Below the pieces are notes generated by a model, which saw nothing but the letters and a program-made list of their open reading frames with translations, did not search any database and was not told where the DNA came from. Positions 47,223 through 59,570 of a stretch of DNA of 64,000 nt are shown here, one piece after another. Position 1 is the stretch's first letter. The number at the start of each line of letters is the position of its first letter. Both the position numbers and the translations under genes were made by a program. The DNA is from Pholis gunnellus (taxonomy: Eukaryota; Chordata; Actinopteri; Perciformes; Pholidae): assembly GCA_910591455.2 (NCBI GenBank), contig OU342804.1:2304718-2368717 (forward strand), in the 5' to 3' direction.

Positions 47223-49644
47223 TTTGTTGATTATTTGGGTTTTGGAATAATTGTCCGTGAGAACAATGGGAAGGCAAGTGCAATTAAGTCAGGTTTGTCG
47301 AAACTGTCAAAGAGTGTTTTTTTCCCTGAAATCATTGGTTATATTTTCGGATTAATCAAAATATTTGACAGGGTGTGTGATGGCCAACTGGTCAGTATAG
47401 CTGCCCTACAGCGATTTATTTTCACCTACCTACCTATTTAGTCTTTTACTATCAGCACAGGTGATGCTAGAAATCTTTAACCAATAACACATTTTGTAGA
47501 TTGGGTGTTGAAAAATCTATTTTGTGGTTGCATCCAGATTTTGCCTTTTATCCATTTAGGAGGAAATGATCCACCAGCTCACTTCATGGCTGGAAAAACA
47601 CAAGCACTTTATGTAGTTTAAACAGCAAAAACCTGTACACACTTTAATGTCACCAAAAACTAATTTGCACCCGGGTCTACTATTTAACATGCAAGAGCAT
47701 TTTATCCATGCAAACACGGCCATTTTTATCCTCACTCTTTCCTCCCTATTATTCACTTGTGTTTTTTACCTGAGTTTGCATGAGGTGTGTGTTGGGGGAT
47801 TATTAAGTAGATATCGATTGTGATTTGATTAAACTCTTGCTAATTTGCTGCAAACCAGCGAGACATTTAATCAAATAAAAATCAATAGCGTCTTAAGAGC
47901 CCTTGGTACATCCCTGGAATGGGAGACTACAGTGGAGGTGTTATAAATTACTGGTCCGAGTGATACAGCCGATAGGATAATGTTGGAGGAGAGAGAAATG
48001 GACAGAGACAGAGCGAGGGAGAGAGAGGGGTGGGTTCCAGAGGATATGTCACTCTTGTAGCGTGTAGGGAGGATGGATTTGTGTTCAGTAGGGAACGATT
48101 GGCCTTGGTGTTTCAATTCCAGCGTGACGAATTAACCCCTGTTGAGGAGTATAAAAATCATCGTTGTCTATGGCTGCTTTGTCTGTATACTTCTTTTCAA
48201 CATGAAACAGTAAAACACATTTTGTCGACAAATATAAATTGTTGATATTTAACAGTTATTCAACAGTTAGTTCAATCTCGTCTGGGCAGTGGCCCTATTA
48301 GTTGTATGCATGTTTCACTGTCTACTTTTCAGTCACTAGGTGTTTTGTAAACCAGAGATTTGAAACCGGTGACAGCTTTAGGACTCATCCCAGTAACCAC
48401 TCTCTCAGTTTGAGGAGATGTACACTCTGCACACACTGTAAAGCATTCCTATGAAAACTATGCAACATATCTGTTCTGCAGTATAGAAACCCTCACTGCT
48501 TTTGTAGATGTCTGGATTAGAGGTCTTTATGGGTGCAACGTTTTGGACACAATCCGAAAGGAAACCATGGAAAACCTTCCAAGTGTGCATAAAATGATGT
48601 TCAAATAAAATATACCGGTGTGGAAAGGAACCGAGGACAGTTGGACCTGATCTGAAAAGTCACAAGGATAATTAAGGATTTGAAGTTCGATCACCTGATT
48701 TATTTGGGGGCAAGAGTTTGAATTGAGACCACCAGCGACTAAACCTGTCCCTGCAATGCTTAGATCTGAGTCAATGTAAGGTGAACTGACCCCCTACTGA
48801 ACCACCCGGGTGAAAGTACTCCTGATGTATTTCAAAATAAAATAATTGCAGTTTAATATCACCAACAGAAGGATGCAGAATGTGCATGCTATTTCACTCT
48901 CATAGTTATGATCCTAATCGGATTACACTGAACCACACTAATCCTGCCAAACAAACCAACTGATGCAGATGGTTAATAATGCATAAAGAATGGGAAGATA
49001 TTAACTTTGTAATAATGACTTGGCTCTTGTCCACCAGAGTTTGTCTATTGTTTTCACCATATGTTCCCCATCAACGCAGAAGGAAACACACTCCCTAATG
49101 TCCAACTGCCAGTGGTTTTAATTCAGTGATCTACTCCGATTTCAGACAAAACCTTCAGTCCCATTTCTGTTTTTTAGGTTTGTGAGCTAATCCTTACTGT
49201 GAACAATGAAAATCCCATCAACCGTCAGACACTTTGCAGTAAAGTGACTTCTTTTACTTGCATTTACTGACTTTGAGTTCCTCGTCTATTCAGCTCACAA
49301 CCCAGTTGTATCGTTTCTTCCAAAACATCCCATTCTTGTCTAACGCAGGAATCTTTTCCAGGTAACAGCACTAATACAAACAGACGACAGCGATGGGAAA
49401 TGTTCCCAAATTCACAGCAACTCAACATGACTGTATAATAAAACATCCTGTGCGTGGTCAGTATAGCCATATTAACATTTAATTATCTTGAATGATGAAT
49501 TCGGGCTGACATCATTTATGGAAAGGTTGTATCTATTGGAGACATCTTGTTCCACATTTTGTTTCCATTTGGTTCTCACAAAGGTCATAGGTTACTTCTG
49601 CAATATTTCATTAACCATTAAGAACCCTGTCTCCTTCAAAATGA
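47223..49644. other. Non-coding stretch; candidate conserved element 47790-47890
   Basis: The frame at 47040-47441 starts inside the foldback element and has no known domain. The block at 47790-47890 (GGGGATTATTAAG, GTGATTTGATTAAAC, CATTTAATCAAATAAAAATC) is a candidate conserved element. The interval 48250-49640 appears unique and non-coding. Confidence 0.42.
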
Positions 49645-49860
49645 TGTCCGGATGCAACTAAACTGCATTCTCAATTACGTTTTGAGGGAAACACATTTTC
49701 TCTCCGGACACGTGGTTAACACTAAAATCATAACAAAACTACTTGGTTAGATTTAGTTAAACATCAGGGTTTGGCTTAAAATAAATATGTTTAAATGTAT
49801 AAATGTGTTTGTTTGGCCCATCCAGATTTCCATGGACTGTGATTAGAAATGTTTTTGTGA
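49645..49860 (+). mobile_element. Family A copy, subfamily shared with 33066-33425
   Basis: GCAACTAAACTGCATTC and TTTTGAGGGAAACAC at the left are shared with the copy at 33066. The core follows: ATAACAAAACTACTTGG, TTAGATTTAG, AGGGTTTGGCTTAAAATAA near 49765, TGGCCCATCC and CCATGGACTGTGATTAG. Confidence 0.65.
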
Positions 49861-51627
49861 TCGTTTTTTTTCCCTCCAAATTTGATTGACAATGTAGTTT
49901 CATTGTATGTGAAGTGGATGCGCAAGTTTTATCATTAACGCATCAACCAAAAAAAAAATCACGATAGCATTTAAACGCACAAACTGTGGTTTGTAAATAA
50001 ATATTAGGATAACCAATGTGCACTAAAAACATTCTTGCCAGTCTTTATTTAAGTAAAAAAAACCTGATATTCACACAGATATGAATTTTATTACATTACA
50101 TTTAAAAATGTTCATTCCTATCAGTAGAACACGGAGTCCTAAAGTATGATGCCATAGCAGCAGTGGTGAGAAAATTGGCGATTTAATTGCAGTGTTCACA
50201 AAGCATCGACAGCCCGGTCAGATAATGCAGCGTGTTTATGCCGTGGCCCGGTGGTAACCCGCGAGTCACAGGGTCACCGTGCACATTAGATGTCAATTAC
50301 ACCTCCTCCATATGTCCCGCTCGACTCCTATTTATCTTCATCCATCCCAGCTCACACCGTGACATCCCTACAGGCTCAGCAGGGACGAACACATCAGGGC
50401 CTGCATGTAGCGCACAAACACACATACAAACACACCTCCTGACTTTTAATAACGCTTTCATGTCCCACGACAACGTTTCTCTTCTGTCTATCATAGCTTT
50501 TTGAGTGTAGGTATGCAATATGCTTTTGGGAAATCAGTTTGCCCCAGGGACTCAATTAGTGTAAGTATCCATGTTTTTTTTTTTTTTGCTGTTATTCGAT
50601 TTTTTTTTTTTTTACAGTTGTTCCTATCTATTAATTTACTCACTGATTCATTCATTTACCTGCATACAGTCACACGATTGACAACTATCATTCACTGGCC
50701 TTTTCTTTTTATTATATCGATTTATGCAAAGCACGAGTAAAAACGCATATTTGGACAATGACAAATCAAGCACATTATCAATATAGATATGCCTCATAAA
50801 TATGCTGCAAACAGAATGAGAGCCTACCTACCCCAGATATAGTTCCATACATCTAAATGTGTCATTGAGCTGCACGCATGTTTAAAATAATAGTCCAGAA
50901 ACAGACACTGGTGGCAGAGAGAGTCCTAATTAAGAAATTCCACATAAGGGACGTCGGACAAAATGTAGCGTATTGCTCACACAGGCCCTCTTTCCCATCT
51001 GGCCAAAATGGCTATTGTGCCTCATTGTCTAAAAATAGGGATGAAGACAAATTATTATCATTTGCCAAAGCCCATGACAATAATGATGAATGAACACTTT
51101 TTCCCTTTTCTGTTATGCCCTCTGAAGTCATTGCTTAAGGCCTTTTTCTCCATTTCCCCTCAGCTCTCTCTCTCTCTCACTCTCCTCTTCATATTACACC
51201 TCTCCCAGCACCCACCATATGGTGTAAAACATCCATTGAATAAACATCATCAGTACAGTCTGAGATCATCCCTCTTCATCGCCCTTCTTTTTTCTTTTTT
51301 ACTTGTTTAATCCAAACATGTTCGCACTCGACCCTTTCCCTTTCCCCTGCTGTATTGTTGTGCATGTTATCAGCATGACGGTGTGTGTGTGTTCATACTT
51401 CTCAAGCCTTTCACTGACTCCCTAATGCCCAATATGGAAGCCCCTGGATTTGTTATTTTTTTGATTTCTTCAGTTTTAATTTGTCATTTAGTTATACAAC
51501 ATAACTACAAGATATCGTATGGTAAAATTGGGGAAGTACCCTTTAGGATCCTCCTTGGGTCCATGCAGCGAAAGAAACACCTCACATTTAAGCAAGTCCA
51601 TCGTCTATGAATTTGATTAGACGCCCA
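49861..51627. other. Non-coding stretch; candidate conserved element 50890-51140
   Basis: The block at 50890-51140 (GTCCTAATTAAGAAATTCC, CTAAAAATAGGGATGAAG, ATTATCATTTGCC, CAATAATGATGAATG) has no simple repeats and has the composition of a conserved non-coding element; CTAAAAATAG also fits the MEF2 consensus. Poly-T runs lie at 50574 and 50600. No gene is seen. Confidence 0.45.
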
Positions 51628-51633
51628 TTATAG

Positions 51634-52326
51634 CATCCCATTATCACTCCCAACCGCTCAAACACAGATGCTTGGTCAGTGCCCCTCGGCGTCTGGTACT
51701 GACGCACTGACGCGACCTTTGGTGTCTGTATGAGACGCACCAGGCTTTCAGCTAAATCCAATGTAAACCCATTCGAGTCACCATTCAATGCTCTGTGCAA
51801 CTGAAGTAGTACAGAGTGAGAAAGTGCACATTGAGGATGGATGGGTCAAACAAAGACAGGACTTTCACCCAGGAGACCGCTGTTTGTGTCCCATTTGAAA
51901 CCAAGTCAACATTAGGTAACGACTTAGTTTTATAACGTAACTTACTCTACTTAACTTCTTCACACCAGTCACATATATGTAGGCCTAATTATCTTTTTTA
52001 ACATCCGTACTTTTACCCAAACCAAGACCTTTTCCGAAAACCTAACCCAGTACTTTTGTTGTGTGAGAAAACCTAAAAACTAAGTAAACTCGTGCTGGAA
52101 GTTTATTTTGAAAAGAGACTGTATCCATGTGAGGAGTGGAAACTGTAAGTTTCCTGTGAACACAGACGTTTATTTTGAAAATTCACTATGAACGTAAAGA
52201 GCGTAAACTGACTGTTTCTGACACGTCCAAAATTGACACTAGAGTGGTAAGAAGAGCGTCATTTTGAAGCGTAGAGCCGCCGACCAAGCGTCGGTTTTTG
52301 ACAAGCTGGGAGTGAGAACATGTTGG
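51634..52326 (-). mobile_element. Family A DNA transposon, reference full-length copy, 693 bp
   Basis: The left end reads CATTATCACTCCC near 51638 and then GATGCTTGGTCAGTGCC (51668-51685). The right end at about 52270-52326 reads GACCAAGCGTC, then GACAAGCTGGGAGTGAGAAC and ATGTTGG. The ends are inverted repeats of roughly 45-50 bp with mismatches. The hexamer TTATAG lies at 51628-51633 and again at 52327-52332, a possible target duplication. The core on the minus strand has the GGTTTGGG and CCTGGGTGAAAGTCC blocks. Two diverged units of the 62-bp repeat lie at 52099-52190. No transposase frame is visible, so it is non-autonomous. Confidence 0.75.
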
Positions 52327-55300
52327 TTATAGACACAGCATATAGACTGAACAAAGTAAACAACCTAATATGAATAGAGTAAAGGGACAAGGATTGACTA
52401 TTTTGTTATGTTTGTTATTATGTTTTTAGCTATATGCACATTTTCTTGTATCTTTGCTTCATTGGGTGTAGCTGGCAAGGGAGCGAACAAGAGAGACTGG
52501 GAGCGGAGAGGGAGGGGTTCAGAGCCAGTTCAGCTGTGCACGGGTTGACAAACTCTTTGTGGAATTGTTGCATTCACAGTCACTTAAATAGGAATCCGTC
52601 AGAGAGGAGGAGAGGGCCCGCTCAACGGTGCACCATCTCCTCTCCAACCGTGCCCTTGGCTGCTTCCTCCTCCTCCTCTTCCCTCCTTTTCCTCCTTCTT
52701 CTCAGCAGTCCCCCCCCCTTTTTCCGTCTCACCCATCCCATGATGATGGATTGAGCCTAATGCAAATTTACAACCATTTTATATGTCGATGCCCCCCCCC
52801 CCCCCTCCCCCCGGCAGGAACATAGCTCAACATCATGCTTCCAAAATGTCCGCCTTGAAACAGCCGGCATCATCGGCCTCCTCTCAATCTCCCGGCTTCA
52901 CAAATCTCAGCTCGATGGAGATTAATGCCCCGCCCCCCCTTTACACCCGGCTGCAGCTGCACTCTATCCATTCTTGTGTATGTGCGTTTGTGTGAGTTTG
53001 TTTCTGTCGTGTTTATGTTCAAGGCAGCCAGCAATCCCTCCGAGATGGACGCCACGCTGAAGCAAGTCACCCGCCTCTCCCGCGCGACCCGTTTGCGTTT
53101 GTCCTTTTTGTACGGTGACGGGCATTCTGGGTGCGGGCCGTTTCAGCGCGTTGGAGAGATGTATCCCCTGAACATTGTTGTATATCACCCGTCTTGATGG
53201 AGGGATAGGAAAAAAAAAACAAAGGGAAGAAAGGAGCCAGTTTTTCACCCTATCAGCTTTGGAAAGGCAATGTTGTGCCCTTGTAATTGAGTAGGTATCT
53301 CATCTATCAACTGTGCCACCCCCCCCGATAATAAATATAGAGTACACAGGCAGCTCCCTCGAGATTTAAGGAGAGGGTGTGTGAAGGAGTACGTGCGCGA
53401 TTGCTTTGTGCGCGTTTGCACACTAGTGTGTGTTGAGATGAGAAAAAAATAAAAAATTCCAAATGAGTTCCTGCTCTGAACCCTCGTGTGAAATGTGCCG
53501 GGATGGTCAGTGCGCGCCCAACAAGCTGCAACCTCATTGTTGTTGCCATTTTATGTCTCGGTCAAGTCTCGTGAAAACTGACATTTTGACATTTTTCGAT
53601 TCTTCCAGGGATTTATGACAAAATTACTCTTTGTTTTTCCCTCAAACACAGTTCAAGGACACAGTTCACAGCAGGAACTCTTCATTCAAACCATTCAGAG
53701 ATTTGAACGTGTTTTGTGAGTTCTTTCTAGAAGACGAGCTTGACCTTGTAATTGTACTTCCTCTTACATGCTAGCAGAAAAGCTAGAAAGTGGAACTTTG
53801 GGTCGACATTATCATGGCAAAGTATTGGGAACGGGCTCTTGGTTCACACCTGTGTTTAGAATAAAACAAAAAGTAAAAAAAATAAAACTCTTTTTCTTAT
53901 ATATATACACATAAGGGGGGCAAGAGAGTAGGAGGGAAGTGGAGAAAAGAAAGAAAAGAAAATATATCTAAAAAACTAAATCGTTTTGCAAGGTAGCATA
54001 AAAAAATAGTCATAACAACAATTCAAGTAGAAGTAAGTTAATTCATTAATTAATAATTAATTGAGTGAGATTCAACTCTGCTATGTTTGGGAGAGGAGAG
54101 TGAGACTCACCGGGCATAAATCTGCACTTTTCTAGTTTATGCTGTGAATTTCTTTGCTTGTTGGGTGTGAATTACGGACAGAAGTGAGTGTTAAGCGTGC
54201 TGTGGATGATGTGTGTGTGGGAGGCGGGGTCAGCAGGTGTCATACTTGTGTTTACGCTGTTCGAGAAAATAAAAAGCATCACTCGTCAGATGTTAGACCT
54301 CTTCATTACCGGGATTAGGCTAATTAGCATGGCCACATTGACGCCGAGTGTGGGTGCCGGCAAGCGTGCGTCCTTGTGTGTGTGTGTGTGTGCATATGCT
54401 TGTGTCTTCTGTGCATTGTCACGAGTTGTTATGGATGCAATGCAGGAAGCTGACAGGAGGCCTGTAGTCAAACATGAAGGCTGGCAATTGACACAAAAGC
54501 ACGTCCTGTCACAGCGATACATGCTCTCTCTCTCTCTACATGTCTCTGGCTAATTGGGCCCTCTGGATACCTCCACTCCCGAGGAGGCGTTTGTATACGA
54601 GCATATATCGTGGTGCGTGGAGAGGTTAGGAGCACACAGACTATTGTGTACACTGTTGTCGGAGCCTGCGTGGGAACCCTTCACTTTATGAGGCGATTTT
54701 AAGAGTTTTCACTCCGTATGCGAATACCGTGAAAATTCCCTTCCTCTACCAGCTACTAAACATGTATTGTGATGTAATTTGCTTAACAGTATCTCCAGTG
54801 ATGGAAGAAGTAGAGCGACGGCTGATGAATATGATGTTCCATCAAATTGTCATACCTTAGATCACCAAGCGATCAGCTTCTAGGAACTCTGGTCTTGAAT
54901 GATTCTTTTATATGATTGTTCTTTAAATTTCCTTTTTAGCAATATTTTTTGCCTCACCCGTTGCCCCTCGTCATGGCGATAAAAAACGACAAGATCCTCG
55001 TTTCAGCTACAATATGACCAGTGTGACACCTTTAGATGCCTAGAGGGGGGCTAAGAGGAAGAGGAAACGGACGACTGGGGGACAAAAAAAGAAAAAATGA
55101 TAAACACTCTGTCACTTGAAGCATTTGTTAGGGCTAAAAACTTATTTCCCCTATATCTCTCTGTCTCGCTCCCATCTTTCTTTTTTAGCTACTTCACTGA
55201 GAAAAAAAAAGTATTAATTTATTAAATTTCCTCTCCATTTAACGACCCCATTTGGAGAATTTGCGTTTGATCCTCACCGGCTCGGCGAGGCGTGAAGATG

Positions 55301-56484
55301 GCAGGACGGGGGAAAGGGAGGAGATGGATCCGTCAGCATGTCACATAAATATCTTATTAGCCAGTGATCTTATCATCATAAAGCAGCCCATTTATACAGT
55401 TAGGCATGTCATGTTGGTCAATTGCACAAAAAAAAAAGAAAAAAAGCCAACTGCATGCAATATTAAACCCTCAAATCTCATGCCAAGACCATTAGAGGAG
55501 TCAGTGCAAGTCTACTCTCTCTCTTCTTCCTCTCCTCGACGTGTCTGTCATAAATCCCCTGCTTCTGGATTCCTTTTTTTCTCCACCACTTCCGTTCTTT
55601 CTAACAGAAGAAGACGAGCATTGGAATTTCTATTTGAGTGGGGTTAACGGCAGTTAGTCAATCAGTGGAGGTGGCAGGCCTCCTGCTGCTAAAGCTAGAC
55701 ACACTCGCACACACATGCTGTATACACTCATACCAGAGGAATACATGGTGGTTGTAATTATCATCTTATCTCTAAATAATGTCAGCTCACTGTCCAGCTG
55801 CCAAAATACAGATAAAAGGTTTGACAATGTTTCAGTAAAAATTCTCTTAAAAATGCTCGAAATAAATATTGATGAAAGCGAGCAAGTGGCTCGTTTTGGA
55901 AAAAGATGCACACACAACATATTCTGTGATGAATAATCACGTTTCTATCAATAAAACTAGACTACGTTAAACAACGTTAGATCGCTATAATCAAAAGCAT
56001 TTTACGATAATGACGTGAAAATCAACTTTAATTTCATTCACATAGTTTTATGGTTTTTATCTGTGCGAGGAACCACCGACCTTATTGTGTTACTCTACTT
56101 CAGAAACTAAATACATTTAGACAAGAGTTTTAATTTAGAAACATCAACAAAGGAAAAGAAAATCACCAATTTCATCCGCTGAGGGCAGAAACAAAAAGAG
56201 ACCGAGCTGCCACCAGTTCCCTACACCTACAGTGAATCTATGGTGGAGTCGTGGGAGTTATCCAGACGTTCAGCAAAAGACAAGGATATGGACAGCTGGC
56301 CGTCAGAGGGGTAACGTAAAAAAAAGGAGACGGTGAGGTCAGTTATTCTGAATGTTCTGCCATCAGACAACTTATCCTCATACAAAGGGTTCATATGATA
56401 TTTTAAGAAAAAGTTGTTCCTATGAAAGCCAGAATCGTGTGTCAATTTCAGATCGAAAACAGAATTAACATCCGTCTTCACAGG
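52327..56484. other. Long non-coding stretch; CpG-dense block 53040-53165; candidate conserved element 55240-55500
   Basis: The block at 53040-53165 has about 15 CpG by eye and an open frame to a stop near 53195, with no known domain. A C-rich tract lies at 52792-52812. The block at 55240-55500 (CATAAATATCTTATTAGCC, GATCTTATCATCATAAAG) is a candidate conserved element. The segment 54290-54360 (GGGATTAGGCTAATTAGC) could also be one. No gene is seen. Confidence 0.42.
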
Positions 56485-56745
56485 ACACTACTTAGTAAGG
56501 TTTAGACAACAAAACTACTTGGTTACATTTAAGAAAGGATCATGAAATACTTAGTGAGGTTTAGGAAAAGATTGTGGTTTGGGTTCAACTAACTACGGAA
56601 GTACAGAACTTAAGTACAGAAGTTACGTGGCGATTAAATCAACGCTGACTTCTCCTTTCACACGCAGCACAAACAACGGTCTCCTGGGTGAAAGATTGGT
56701 TGTTTGTTCATGATTTTGTGGAGTACATATGATTTACTTTTGTCA
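56485..56745 (+). mobile_element. Family A DNA transposon, core fragment with duplicated core
   Basis: AAGGTTTAGACAACAAAACT and ACTTGGTTACATTTAAG are followed by a second related GTGAGGTTTAGGAAAAG and ATTGTGGTTTGGGTT. Then come ACAAACAACGGTCTCCTGGG and TGAAAG near 56670. No terminal repeats are seen. Confidence 0.68.
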
Positions 56746-57668
56746 GATATCCACAAATTACGTAGGTAGTATTTGGTAAAGCTACGAGGGCTGTATGAGA
56801 CCGGCCTGCATCATCGCCAAGGCCCATTCCCTGTCAGTGTGGCAAGCCTCTAAATAATGCTGTGAAGGTTGGTACTGATGGATAAGTTTGCTTAGCTAGG
56901 TTAAGAGGGAGTCTGCTGCAGTCCACTCATAGCCACATGTGACCACTGGGTTGGGTCATTCATCCACTTGGAGGGAGGAAGACTGAAGGGACACGACGGC
57001 TATCGACCTTAATTCATTAATGTGTTTTGCGAATGCTCAGTTTCAGGCAAGGTCACGAAATAATATTATATATGCCTATAAAACAAAAGAGAAAAAATTA
57101 TATCCAAAAACACACGTCAGATTCCAAAGACGTCTGTAGGATCTTCAGTTTTCTATCACCTAAAAGGTGGTGCAGCCTTGACGTTCTGTAAAGTTGTACA
57201 TTATGGATGTAGGTCCATGACCAGATGCCAACCTCCCCCCACACTCTCGGTGTGGCTTTGTGTTATGGCCATCCAAAACTAAACTAACACACAACTAAAA
57301 AAGCATGAAAAAAGAAAGGATGTTGATGGCAGCTTCTGCGGTTATAAAAACAATAACTTTTTTTTTGGTAAAGTGCAATCCATACAACTAAACAGCTGAT
57401 CATTTGCTATCTTTCAGGTGTAGGATGGATGACTTGTCCCACAGGATTTGAACTCACCCGGCACTACAAGTTGTCAGAGCAGCCTGTGGCAGACATTTCA
57501 AACCATTAAATAGACCGAATAACACACGAATAAAAACACAGCGACCCTCAAACTTTATAAAATATGTATAACAGGAATCCAAGCGTTCGGCTGCATCAGG
57601 AGGTCGGGGGTTAAAACACAGAGCAGCGGGAGAAGGTGCTGAAAATGCTTGTGCTTTAGTGCAAAGGG

Positions 57669-57701
<33 letters not shown>

Positions 57702-58156
57702 ACCACAGAAAAACATGGACGGTGCATTCAGGCGCTCAAATTTATGAGTTTTGGACAATGTGCAAACTGTGTGCCAGGTTACGAGTAGATAGTAAACAGA
57801 TGTTACATCCATATCCATTCCCCTACGCGCAGTACTGTGTGTGCTTTACATGTGTCTGTGCAATCACTAACCACACATCCAGGCTACTATCAAGAACACA
57901 GTGTGGAGTTTACGTCTGGATTCTATTATCTACGTCTTGCAGTGGCATTTTCATTCCTCCACTTCGGTGTGATATACAGAGCAGTTAATGAGGAGGACAC
58001 TGGGCTAATACAACGTGGCCGCACGATCGTCTTTCAGCTTTACGAGTTGACTGACTGGATGCAACAGAGGTGGTGTCGCTGTCAAAGTAGATGTAGCGCG
58101 GCTCCCGCAGTAACAACATGTTAGCGTATGCTGGCATGCTAAGTTATGAGACTGAC
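56746..58156. other. Non-coding stretch with GT array
   Basis: A GT array of about 15 units lies at 57670-57699. Near 57440 the sequence GGATTTGAACTCACC read on the minus strand resembles a tRNA B box, but no A box or cloverleaf accompanies it. No gene is seen. Confidence 0.45.
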
Positions 58157-58371
58157 TTAAAGGGGACATATCGTGGAAAAAGTCACTTTTTCTTGTGCAC
58201 ATACATTTGGATAACTGGAGTGTGTACCAACGCACCTTTGCAAAAAAGTGCACCATTTTCTTTTCTTCTGGCAGGCCAATCAGAGCGGACTGGTCCTTAA
58301 AGAGACATTAGAGCATGTTCTAGTGGAAACCCAGTATGGACCTAAAAATTAGCATTATATATCCCCTTTAA
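58157..58371. mobile_element. Small TIR element (MITE), about 215 bp
   Basis: The ends TTAAAGGGGACATAT and ATATATCCCCTTTAA form inverted repeats of about 15 bp with a mismatch. The terminal TTAA (58157-58160 and 58368-58371) could be part of the repeat or a target duplication, so piggyBac-like and other superfamilies cannot be told apart. No coding capacity is seen. I recall MITEs with AAGGGGACATAT ends as common in teleosts. Confidence 0.7.
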
Positions 58372-59570
58372 ATCTGAAACTGAATATATTGAATATTTGA
58401 GTTCCAAAGGCATGACCGTATACTGTTTTTAGAACATTTTACACACATTTTACCTACTTCGATGTAAAGTTTTTCCCTAAGTTTAACTTGTGTCTAAGTA
58501 TCTAAAAGACATCCTAATAAGTAAAAGGAAGCACAGAGGCTGGCTCAAAATCCAGTCCAAAATCCACTGAAGCAGTGGGTGTGAGAACAAACTTTGGTTC
58601 ACTGGTTAGGAATGAAACTGGTGCTTCAAGTGAGAACCTGGAACACACTGGACACAAGCATGACAGTTACCATAAACAACAGCACACACCGAGCTGTGAG
58701 CAGCGTATTCTTCCATCTGATGGGTCGGGCAGCCTCTGGCACAAATTAAACCCCTCGGATAGAACAAACCTTTAAGAGACAATCAGAAGATATAGAGGGG
58801 AAAAGGAAATGAGAGCGCAGAGAGCGACAGACAGACTAGGAGGATTATTATTCAGTTATCAGAGCTCTGTGGAGCAGAACTGACATGGACAGGAGCAGAT
58901 TTCCTGCTTCTCATACTTCCATCTGCCACTTCACCATGCAGAGAATACACACACACACACACACACGCACACACACACACACACACAGTCTAACCCATCT
59001 TGCACACACAAGAAAAGTGCACGTTCAAAGGCAACTCAGACAGACATAATACTCCTCATACTGCATCTGTGCAAATACAAACACATTAAAAGTTCCTCTT
59101 GGTCAGTAAATATAGTAAATAGCGAATGTTGCACTATTTATTTATATTTATGATTATTTAAGGGGAGACAGGAATAGGGGGGAAATAATTTTTTGTACAA
59201 TACTTTTTCTGAAAATGTATTTAAATATGCAAATGAGGCATTATCTATTGGATTAAGCCAGTTTATAAAATCTTATTTTATTTTGTTGACATATTCAAGT
59301 CAAAGGTTTTTACAGAGAGGAATTCTGCATATGTCTTTGTAGCACTCCATAAATCAAAAAATACTCAACCTTTAAAAAAACAATTTTCGCCGCAGTTTTT
59401 ATTACTGCAATGTTGTATAAATCAGGCTATGAATGATACATGAACAAACGCCTCTGTGACAACCTTCAGAATATAGATAGGAATGAAGCTGGAATTTTTG
59501 GAGAATGCAACTGAAGTGGAGATTCTGAGGTCTTTGAAGATATGTATTGTAATGTTCTGTACATTTTGAA
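58372..59570. other. Non-coding stretch with CA array
   Basis: An imperfect CA array runs 58947-58987. The rest is AT-rich, with no gene or element seen. Confidence 0.5.
58947..58987. repeat. (CA)n microsatellite with CG variant
   Basis: CA units with one CGCA interruption at about 58966. Confidence 0.93.

Noticed and set aside
47040..47441. 133-codon plus-strand frame
   Set aside because: It starts within the foldback element and reads through its right arm; no domain is recognisable.
57430..57470. tRNA-like B box on the minus strand (GTTCAAATCC)
   Set aside because: No A box at the right distance and no cloverleaf stems could be found.
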